64,000 bases of DNA. It comes from Halichoerus grypus (Eukaryota; Chordata; Mammalia; Carnivora; Phocidae). The translations under genes were made by a program, and so were the position numbers. Where the stretch lies: positions 147,367,935-147,431,934 of the forward strand of contig NC_135715.1 of NCBI RefSeq assembly GCF_964656455.1, in the 5' to 3' direction. How positions within the stretch are numbered: position 1 is the first letter of the stretch; each line of letters starts with the position of its first letter. Below, one piece after another: positions 1 through 10,300 of the stretch. The notes under the pieces are model-generated. The model was not told the DNA's origin. It ran no database searches and saw only the letters and a program-made list of their open reading frames with translations.

Positions 1-145
1 GAGAGCACATGAGAGGGGGGAGGGTCAGAGGGAGAAGCAGACTCCCCACCGAGCAGGGAGCCCGATGCGGGACTCGATCCAGGGACTCCAGGATCATGAC
101 CTGAGCCGAAGGCAGTCGTCTAACCAACTGAGCCACCCAGGCGCC
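1..145 (-). mobile_element. SINEC copy, cut by the window edge
   Basis: Ends in the reverse complement of the SINE head (CCACCCAGGCGCC) after GATCATGACCTGAGCC. The tail side lies outside the window. Confidence 0.9.
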
Positions 146-246
146 TGCAAAGCTTTACATTTTTTAAAAAAAATAGTACTTTGGTTTGTAGAAATATTAA
201 CAGGTGCCAACCATTCATTCACATTCTTTTATAAGCAGGACCATTA

Positions 247-298
247 TTGTAATATTAGTGATAGGAATTTAGACTTTTGTAATATTAGTGATAGGAAT
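247..298. repeat. Direct repeat, 22 bp, period 30
   Basis: Positions 247-268 and 277-298 are identical over 22 bp and separated by 8 bp. This is probably a local tandem duplication. Confidence 0.8.
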
Positions 299-299
299 G

Positions 300-480
300 T
301 AGATAGGAATGAGACTGCCAAAGTTGAAATCCCTGGCTCAGCCTTTAACATAACCTTGGGCATGTTTCTTTCTCTCTGTGCTTCATCTATAAAATGCAGA
401 TAGTAACAATTCCTACCTCAAAGTCCTTGTGATAACTAAATGAAATAATGTGTGTAATGTGCTAAGTAGTTTTCAGACTT
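300..480 (+). repeat. MIR SINE remnant
   Basis: Diverged match to the MIR order: 'CTTGGGCA', then a 'TCATCTATAAAATGCAGATA' type stretch, then 'ATGAAATAATGTGTGTAA'. Confidence 0.6.
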
Positions 481-1019
481 TCAAGAACTTTATGAAAGTT
501 GTTGAGTTGTACTCTCCACCCCCAAACTAGGGGTAATAATAACACATTATAAATGGGTTTTTGGGAATCATTCAGACACTTTCCTAAAATCTGAAAATAA
601 GTATTGTACATCATAAGAGTTCAAGTTCCCCCTTCTCTGGGCAGCCACCCCTGGCGTCCTTCAAATGAAACTTTTTCCATGTCTTAATAAAGCTTCGCAG
701 GAACCCGAAGCATGCTGTTTTCACCAGCCCTGTTCCATCCGTGCATGAGAAGAAAGTTAACTGAGTACCGTGACCCTCCAAGCAGCCCTGAGTTGCGGCG
801 GCTGCTCGAGATCATTCAGGATGGGGATGGTAAGTGCAAACATTAACCGAGCACGCAGGACAAAAGAATCGCCCATTCTCAGCAAAAAAGAACGTGAAGG
901 GTGGTCCAAAGCGCAACGAGCGCCAACCAACTCGCCTCATTGATCCTGAGGCCTGACACAACTTAGAAAGGACCTGGTGGATGAGCGACATCACAAGTGA
1001 TGCCAAGTCATTTTCCCAC
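481..1019. other. Upstream sequence, no gene recognised
   Basis: Ordinary sequence becoming GC-richer toward the promoter. Antisense frames at 812-1378 run through the CpG island and are not credible genes. Confidence 0.5.
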
Positions 1020-1056
1020 GTCCCTACCCTGCCCCCTCCTGGTCGGCCGCCGCAGA

Positions 1057-1068
1057 AGCGCACGCGCA
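1057..1068 (+). promoter_or_regulatory. NRF1-like site in ZC3H15 promoter
   Basis: AGCGCACGCGCA matches the palindromic NRF1 consensus YGCGCAYGCGCR at 11 of 12 positions. It sits inside the CpG-rich promoter. The match is sequence-only. Confidence 0.55.
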
Positions 1069-1073
1069 GCTCC

Positions 1074-1081
1074 GCTTCCGG
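1074..1081 (-). promoter_or_regulatory. ETS/GABP-like site in ZC3H15 promoter
   Basis: GCTTCCGG (CCGGAAGC on the minus strand) is a standard ETS core, six bases downstream of the NRF1-like site. Such cores are common in CpG island promoters. Confidence 0.5.
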
Positions 1082-1095
1082 GCGCCGCTCCTCGC

Positions 1096-1113
1096 TACCC
1101 ACAATGCTCTGCG
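1096..1113 (+). promoter_or_regulatory. ZNF143/THAP11-like site in ZC3H15 promoter
   Basis: TACCCACAATGCTCTGCG closely resembles the ZNF143 (SBS) consensus built around CCCA(C/T)AATGCA(T/C)TG. Its ATG lies in this element, probably upstream of transcription, so it need not act as an upstream start codon. Confidence 0.55.
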
Positions 1114-1279
1114 GCACCGACCTGTCGCAAAGGCCCCGTTTCGGCGGCGAGTGAGTGCCTCGCTTTCCGTGCGGTGCGGCGGCGACGGAGGCCCGTGTCC
1201 TCTTCTTCCTGCCGCCGGGCCAGGTACCCTGACGGTGTCCAGCTGCGCTAAAGTCTGGCCGGTGCCACCTGTCTCCGCA

Positions 1280-1354
1280 ATGCCCCCCAAGAAACAGGCT
1301 CAGGCCGGGGGCAGCAAAAAGGCGGAGCAGAAAAAGAAGGAGAAGATTATTGAA
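1280..1354 (+). CDS. ZC3H15: ZC3H15 coding exon 1 (residues 1-25)
   Basis: Starts at the ATG in 'CCGCAATGCC' and ends before a strong donor, GTGAGT. It encodes 25 residues, rich in Lys and Gln, and ends in phase 0. The 5' UTR lies in the same exon, and the transcription start is probably within 1110-1210. Intron 1 (1355-8237, 6.9 kb) follows. Confidence 0.95.
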
Positions 1355-4300
1355 GTGAGTACCCACCCCCTCCCCCACTCATGCTGCGAGCCTTCAGGGA
1401 AGCAGCCTCCTGGTTCCCCGCTCCACGGCTCCTGCTCGCGTCTTCCGGGACGACGTGTCCCCCTCTGGCTCTGTGGCCCACTGCCCTTTCCCCAGCCCCG
1501 TGATGACGCTCCCTGCCCCTCATTGCTATAGTGACGCTGCTGGCGCCCCCGTGCCCAGCCTTTGCTTCTCCGCCCACATGCCCGCCTTCACCCACCCAGG
1601 TGGGAAAGGGCACCCCGCTCCCCTGCCCGCTTCAGGGTTTTGACCTTCGCTAGTACTTAAAATTGAAGACATTTCTAGATTGGTGTTTTTAAAAAGTACG
1701 CTGAATGGGCTCAGGCCAGATTCTTTCTGGGGGGTCGGCTCGTGACGAGCCTTTGTGTTCCATTTTTACCCATCGCTTAGGAGGAGTAGTTCTTTCGAGT
1801 CAACAAATTACCACTTCGTGGCTTTTTCGATCCATTACAAGTTCCATAGAGAGTGGAGATTTCTTTAAGGTCGCAGCTCACTGTTTTGTACGTAGTTCTT
1901 GATAAATATACATTGTGAATTACATTGACTCTGCTTTAAAAGAGATTGTTTCAGTGTCATTAGCTGTGTTAAGTGCCGTACCCGAATTTGGTATATATTC
2001 AATTAGTGCATTGAGCCTATAGCTCTTCATGGCCGAGGAACACTTTTGACGTTCTTGAATGTTTTATATTTGCCTTCCAATGACTGCACCAGTGAGTTTC
2101 CTGAGAGTGAACCATCATCAGTGACTTTTAAACAGTTCTTCCTTTTCTTTGGATGTAATTGGAAAAAGCCATGACCGTTTTCCTGCTTCTGGTATACCTG
2201 AATAATGGACAGCCTTTGTGGAATTGTCGCTTTTTATTAGAACTCCACCAAAATGCATGTTGGGTGTTTTGAAATGAGTTTATTTATAAATGATTACTGG
2301 TTTTGTTTTTCAAAGATTTTATTTATTTGTCAGAGAGAGAGCGAGGACACAAGCAGGGGGAGCGGCAGACAGAGGGAGAAGCAGGCTCTTCGCTGAGCAA
2401 GGAGATGAGGGGCTTGATCCCAGGATCCTGAGATCGTGACCTGAGACGAAGGCAGACGCTTAACTGACTGAGCCACCCAGGCATACCTAAATGATTACTG
2501 TTTTTAGTATTTGATATTTACAGCCTTGAAAAACAGCAATGAAAGCCCTCAGGGCTTCATAGTATAAACCTAATCAGAACTTGTCTTTGTCGATTTTTAC
2601 ATAATTTTTAAAGTCTGCTGGTTTAATATGCTTATAAAGAATTCTAGTAATGTTTGCCAAGTTCCAACTCTGAAGCAGAACCTGTATTCTTTTTTTCCTT
2701 TTCTTAATTTTCTTTTCTTTCCTTCCTTCCTCCCTCCCTTCCTCCCTCCCTCCCTACTTGGAGCCCAACTTGAGGCTTGACCTCATGACCCTGAAATCAA
2801 GGCCTGAGCTGAGGTCAAGAGTCCTATGCTTAACTGACTGAGGCAGTCAGGTCCCCCATCCCAAGAACCTGTATTCTTATTGCCAATTTGTACTATTTAA
2901 AACTGTGATGAAGCAGCATAGCCAGAACTTTAAAAGCAAATTACTGTCTTCCTCACATGTGTGTCTACTGTCACCTTTTTGAACAATCTGGACTGCTGGC
3001 ACTTAAGTAGATCTCTGGGAATGGTGATGTCATAGCATTCAGTGCTATGTAAACCAGAGATTTACATTTCAGGGATCACATTTTACTTGTCAGTTTCCTT
3101 TACTAAGATTGAATTAACATGATACAAAGTGAAATTTCCTTAGAGACATGAAATTAAATGTTATCTGACAAAATATATCTCCTGTATTATTGAACTTTAA
3201 CTATATGCAGTTATTTTATTTTTTAATTGGTAGGAGTATGACTTTTGTTTTAAGGAATTGTACATGAAAGTCATTGATAGTGTTTATCAACTAAAAGTGT
3301 AGGTATATAATGGCTTCATTCATCTTGTACACAGTTATTCTTAAGGTAAAGAGAAAGCAATCTTAGATTCATTAATGAAAACTTAGCCTAAGAAAAATGC
3401 AAAATAAGAGCTGCATTCTTTAACTGACTAAAACTACCCTAACAGAGTGGTGATATTAGCCTGCCCCCCCCATTTATTATATATGATGGGCATCTTTTTT
3501 TTTTTTATGGTAGTAAGGTTTTGTAGACTCAAGTGTCTTGCATGGATATTTGCTCGTAGAGGTACAACAATACTATGAATTTAATGTTAAGTTTTATCAT
3601 TTGGGTGAAATGACATTTATAGAGGAAATTCTGTTACTCAGCCTGGTTAGGAAACAATATATCCCTCTTTGTTAAATATTGTAGGTGGCTTTTTTTTTTT
3701 TTTTTTTTTTACTTCCCCAAAACCCTAGCATGTCTTGATGGCTAGTGCATGGGGTTAAGATGAAAATTGATTGAGGAGCTGGGAGCAAAGACTGATGTAC
3801 TTCTTATCAGCAAAATGGAGCTAATTCCTATATTACAGAGCTGTGGGTTAAATGAGATGACATATATAAGATACTTGACATATATATAGTTAATAAATGG
3901 CAGCTGCTATTATTTATTATAAAAAAAAGAACTAGTTAGTGGAAATAACCAGACTGATCTGTGCTGTTAGTATAGGGTTTACTTTCTGTCACTTGAAATA
4001 ATTTCTTTCTGTTGCCTACATTTTTTCTTTCCCTCTTTAAACCTTCCAAAATTTATTAATTGATTTGGATTAATAGGTATTTTCTTTCTGAAATGAGTAT
4101 ATCAAAAGATGTTATGGTTCTCTTAGACATTCATGCAATTGTCCCAAGTGGCATATACCATTTGCTTTCTTATAGCTAACATTTAATAAACTGAAGTCAA
4201 CTTTGAGAAATAGATTTGATTATGGAAAGAGAAACAATCCTTGGGTTGTAGGACGTGCAAATAAAGGATGTCCAGCTAAGGACTTGTAGCAGCAAGGAAA

Positions 4301-7300
4301 TGGTAATAAGACACCTATAGAGGTGGAATCCAGATGTGTAAAGGATGGAGAAAGAGAGATGATTGGTTGCCAATGAAAAACTTTAGTTAAGGTCAATTGT
4401 TGATTACTTGAAGTTAGATTAACCAGCTGTAGAACATCCATTGCATGAGTGGAGAACAAAAATACATGAGATAGTGCATGTGGTGGACGGGGGGAGGCAG
4501 ACACGACTAACGAAATAAAACAGTGCTTAGCTTCTGCTTACCCTAGTTTCCCAAAAGGTAGTCTCTGGTTGTCCTGGAGTACTATTCAGTATTGACCTGC
4601 TCTCCCAATCCCCCCTCCCTCTTTTTTTTTCTCAGACATCTTATTTAAGGAGTGGAGGCTGGCTGTAAAAAGAAGCATGATTACTTAATGGGATGGGAAG
4701 GGAAAGAAAGGGTCAGTTTTTTGTTGTTGTTGTTTTTTGGTTTTTTTCTTTTCTTTTTAAAGATTTTATTTATTTATTTGAGAGAGAGAGCATGAGCAGG
4801 GGGAAGAGACAGAGGGAGAGGGAGAAACAGACTCCCTGGTGAGCAGGGAGCCCGATGTGGGACTCGATCCCAAGACCCTGAGATCATGACCTGAGCCGAA
4901 GGCAGACACCCAACCGACTGAGCCACCCAGGCATCCCGAAAGGGTCAGTTTTAAGTGAAGTCTGGAGTTCACTGAATGTTAGGGCTCTTGGAGCTTCAGG
5001 GAGCCATCCTTTAAAAAAAAAACGTGTTTTCTAAACTCCTTTGTATTCAGTTTCCCAAATCTGAAACATACACACACACACATTATTCCTTCCTTATAAC
5101 CTAACCTTTGGGACCTTATTGATCCAATGAGGACTACTATTTCCCAGTTTTATTTTAAGCACGATTTGGGTTTGATTGTAACCTCCAGTCTTCCTGTCTC
5201 ATATCTCCCCACCCCCAAATCCAGGTTAATCTTCACGTAAGTGTTTGTCCTAAATTCAAGAAAAAGGGAGAAAGCCCTTTTGAAGTATTCCAAATTGTAA
5301 AACATCCTATTTTCAACAGCTGTTGTTGGTATCCCAGATCAACAATGTGGTTTTCAGAAAGCTTTTTGTGTACCAACCTGCACAGTAACCTAACTAGGTT
5401 TCTCTGGAAAATAGTTTTTCCTGGTGGAAAGAACAAAGACTTTGCTTGGAGTCAAATATACCTTGGTTCAAATATCATCTGTGTCACTTAATAGTTAACA
5501 CTTAGTGATCCAGACATAATTATCAGTTTGTTGGAGAAAGCAGAGAAAACAAGCCATGTACAAGTGATAAATTTATGCAGCTTCTTTAATTCTCTCAGTG
5601 AGATAAGTATCATCACCCTTTTTATAATTGAGGAAACAGGCACAGAGGTTAAATAACTTGCCCAAGGTTACTAAACTGGCCATTGGCAGAACCACGATTC
5701 AAACCCAGGAAGTGTGGCTGTAGACCCCTTATTGTTAACCAGTGTGTTCTGCTACATCTTTGTAGTAACTCTTTTAACTTTCACAACGATCCTGAAAGGT
5801 TAGAGTGAGACCCACTTTACAAATAAGAAAACTGGCAAAGAAGGTAATTTGCTCAGTTTTGTTTGAGCTTAGAACTTCGGCGGTCTGACTCCAGAGCTTG
5901 TACTCTTAAATCATTACAGTATACAGTCTGACTTCAGAAGAATTGTTGAACATTTCTCAGCTTCAATGTAACATTTAGAGAGTGAGATAATATATCATAA
6001 GATTGTTAAGAGGATTCAATAAAATATATATTGAGTTTAGGTTTCACGAATGCTGAATAGATGTGTCCCCTGTCTCTGTGGAAAAAATAATTTCTGAGCT
6101 CTAACCTAATTAGAGACTTTAAAAACACAATTCATTCATTATCTCTTTTAGGCTGGTTAATTATGTGCTAAAGCAGTGTAATTAAACCTGAAAAACTGTT
6201 TTTCTTCTGGGATCTGGAGCTTATATACCTCTATCAGAAGCTGTTGTCATGAGTACTTTTTTTCTTGCTAGCCAAGTCCCCTTAGAGCACTTTTTTCTTT
6301 CCTAAATCTTCATGTCAGTATCTACCTTGCTATTTGGCCTTGTTTTTTCATATTTGCTTATTCTCTGTGGTTAACCTATGGGGCATGGTTTGAACCCTAG
6401 TTACGCTCTTCTCTGGCAAGGCTTATGTAGATGCTGTTGCACTTTGATCTTGATATTTTTATCTAGGATTTTCCATCTCCCCCGCCTCCCATGAGAATGC
6501 ACTTTTTGTAAAAGGAAAGTGGCATTTCATACCCGGTTGCTGCATGGGCTCATTTCTCTTCATATATCACATTATACTTGACCATCCTTTCTTCTTACTG
6601 AATTGAATGTTAAACTCTCTTACCTATAAAAACAAGGGACACCAGCCATAAAAAACTCAAGTTCAACATGTATGTACATCCTACTTTTTTTACATGTGTA
6701 GATTATAGAAAATTCATGTAGAATTTTAAAATATGGGATATTAAAACATGAGGATAGAAATTTAAATAGGAGAAAGTGAAATTTTGGTATATGAATGGAC
6801 ATAGATGTGATGAATGAATAAAAAGATACTACCCAGTGAGAACCTTCTAGAACTAAAACTGTCTTCAACTTTGCAAGTGTTAAGAAAATTGAAAGATCCA
6901 TTTTATTGATTTTGAGATTCTGTAAAGTTATGTCATATTGGATGTTTTCAAATACTAATATCAATACTGTTTTTCATTTCCAATGGGTCCACATAGGTAT
7001 TCTGTAGCTATAACACTTTCTTCCTATTACCTTGTCCCTTTCCCTCAGAAATAATACCAAAATTAAGGCTTTAAAATAGTCAGTTTATTTCAGACTAAAT
7101 TCTTTTCAGAGGTCTCAGGTTCCTTTCGAAAGTATAGACCTTTTTGCCTCTTCTTCCTTTCTCAGACCCACCCATAAACAAGAGAATGAGAAAGATGCAA
7201 ACTCCCATTTTAAAATTAAACATCTAGGGGCAGCTAGTTGGCTCAGTTGGTAGAGCATGCAACTTTTTTTTTTTTTCGATTTTATTTATTTGTCAGAGAG

Positions 7301-10300
7301 AGAGCGAGCAAGCGCACAATCAGGGGGAACAGCAGGCAGAGGGAGAAGTAGGCTCCCCGCTGAGCAAGGCCTGATGTGGGACTCGATCCCAGGACCCTGG
7401 TATCATGACCTGAGCCGAAGGCAGATGCTTAACCAGCTGAGTCACCCAGGTGCCCCAAGCATGCAACTGTTGATCATGAGGTCATGAGTAGCTTACTATT
7501 GGGCATGGAGCTTACTAAAAAAAATAAATTTTTAAAAAGGATAAAATTAAACATGTATTTGAACCTCAGTCTACAAAGATTGATAGTGTATGGATAAATT
7601 GGTAACTGGCTCAGTAGCACAACAGAGCCCAACTGACTGAGCCACCCAGGCACCCTTAAATAAATCTTAAAAAAATTTTTTTAATTGTTTTGAGAAGATA
7701 ATTCTCTTACAAAAAAACAGTGCAGTACTGTATCTTATGCAGTATTCCCCAAAATGTGTTTGATAGTACATAATCCCTTAGGGTACTCTAAGAAGAATGC
7801 ATTCTGAAGTAAAAAAAGATTTAGAATTGCTATAATACTCCATCCCTTGTAATAAAGACTCTAAGATATCTTATGCTTAAGAATTAAAAACAATGTTAGC
7901 CAAGCATTTACCTAAACTTACCTGACTGTAGGTCATCTTGTCCTGTATTACAACTTTGCACATCCTGTAGAATTTATATTCTGAAACACTTTGGAAAAAG
8001 CATCATAGAGTAACAGGTTTAGTAACAATAGTTGTAAGTATGTATTTAATTGTAAAGGATCTGGGTCATATGTTGGCTTGACTTGATGTTTTAGTGTTTT
8101 GCATGTTTACATAGCATAAGAAAGAATAGTTTTCTTACCAGTAAGTAAATGAAAGAGTGATTTTTGGATATGACTAAAAAAATAGATAAGAAATTAATAT
8201 AAATTGCTAAGATATTTCTATACTCTTTTTCATTCAGGACAAAACTTTTGGTCTAAAGAATAAGAAAGGAGCAAAGCAACAGAAGTTTATTAAGGCTGTC
8301 ACTCATCAGGTTAAGTTTGGTCAGCAAAATCCACGTCAGGTAAATAACTTAAAATTTCTGCATTTTCTTCATACGGATGTAATAAGGCATCTGTTACAGA
8401 TAGAAGTATTTGGTATGGTAATTGTATTTCAAAATGGAATCCTACTCTAAAACTTTTCTGCATCTTGCTTTTGTTACTCAGCATTATATCTTAGATATTC
8501 CTCCAAGCCATTTTGATATAGCTCTAGTTTATTCTGATGGCTTCATACTGTCTACAATGTGGATATACTATATCCATCCATTTCAGTATAAGTGACACTT
8601 CATTTCTAGCTTTCTGACATTAGAACAGTTCTACAAGAAATGTCCTTGTACATGGGTTCTTAACAGGCATTTTTGCTTTTATCTCTGGCATAAATTGTGA
8701 CACATTTCTAGATCAAGGGAAACGGATTTCTTTTTTATTTATTTGTTTTTTAAAGAGAGAGTGTGTGAGAGCGCCAGTTGGGAGGGGAGGGGAGAATCCA
8801 GTTAGCTCGGAGCTAACGCAGGGCTCGATCTCCTGACTCTGAGATCATTACCTGAGTGGAAATCAAGAGTCTGATGCTTAACCAACTGATCCACCCAGGC
8901 GCCCTGGATCTCTAATTGTAATAAATTAGATTAGTTTCTGTAGAGATTGTAATCCTTCACATTTTCATTTGCAGTGCATGAGTTATAGGTACTAAAGTTC
9001 TTTTTAATGTTTTTCAATCTGGTAAGTATAAATTGAGATCTCATTTTTTACTTTGTTTCCCTCACTACTAGTGAGTTTGAATATCTTTTTTTTTTTTCTT
9101 TTGTTTAGTTTTGTTTTGTTTTGAGTATCTTTTCATATGGTTGTTGGCTGTCTGGGTTTATACTTCTCTGACTTGTGTATTCATATCCTTTGCTTTTCTG
9201 GTTGTCTTTTTCTTGTTAGTTTATGAGAGACACCTTTGTGTGCATTACAGATAATTTGTGATGTTTCTGTTTTATTTGCTGTACAATTTTTATTTCTTGT
9301 ATTGTCAGATTTGTCTAGGTTTTTTTAAATATAGTTAAAAAGTCTCCTGCACCACTAGATTATGTGTGTTTTTCCTAGATTTCTGTTTTATTTTTACAGT
9401 CTATAATTTGTCATAAATTTATATGTCACTAAGTTAATTTTCTTTCACATGAATAGCCACTTATACCAGCATCATTTATCCCACCGAATTGAAATACCAC
9501 TGTTGACATATAGTAGTCTCAAATATGTTAGGATCTATTCCTGGATTCTCTTTTCTGTTCTATTTATTGTATGTCCCTAAACCAGTATCCCATTGATTTT
9601 GATTATAGTGGCCTAGTAACATATTTTGTTAGCTATTAAGGGAAGTTCTTTCCCTCAAATGTTACTTCTTTTATATTTTTCTTGGCTCTTCTTAGGTATT
9701 TATCCTTCCATATGAATTTTGAAATTATTTTACCCATTGGCAATGCGTTCAAAAAAGTTAGCTCCTTTTCTTCATGTTCTTTAGATCTTTCACTTTCTTG
9801 AGTTTAAGATTTTACATACATGTATCTTTATTTTAAAAAGTACTTTTTTGCCACTCTGTCCTTTTCCTTAACTTTTGGAAATACTTTTTTTCATCTGAGA
9901 ATATCAGAACATATATTTGTGACCCCAATCTGAAACAAACTTCTCTCATACATATTGTCTACAGATTAGTGCCTCCAACATTTTTCTTTCCTTACACCCA
10001 GCTTGATTCTGGAGCCAAAAACTATTGATCTTCCATGCTGCTAATTTAGTAGCCTGGTTTAATAAAAATATATGCTCAGATCTTGGAGTCATCTTATTTG
10101 TTACATGAACTTAAATTATTTAGTGACGCTTATCTATACAATGGAAAGGCAATTACCCTTGTAAGGTACCTGTGGTGGTTAAATGAGAAGATAATGTGAA
10201 TCTTTTTGTGAATATAGGTGTGTGAAAAGAATTTACTTTTCTTCCCTTACTCCTTTTTTCAATTCTGTTCTCCTCTCCCTATTTTTTCTTCTAGTGGGAA

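Larger units (their letters stand above)
1020..1330 (+). promoter_or_regulatory. ZC3H15: CpG-rich promoter of ZC3H15
   Basis: An abrupt rise in G+C and CpG density relative to the AT-rich surroundings spans the presumed start region, 5' UTR and first coding exon. No TATA box is evident, which fits a housekeeping promoter. The three factor-site matches at 1057-1113 lie just upstream of the likely transcription start. Confidence 0.85.

Noticed and set aside
1020..1050. CTCF-like site (GCCCCCTCCTGGTCGG)
   Set aside because: It differs from the CTCF core by an insertion in the centre and is better read as generic GC-rich promoter sequence.
812..1378. Minus-strand 188-residue frame over the ZC3H15 promoter
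   Set aside because: It runs through the CpG island, where stop codons are rare. Low-complexity Arg/Gly/Pro composition and overlap with exon 1 show it is an artefact.
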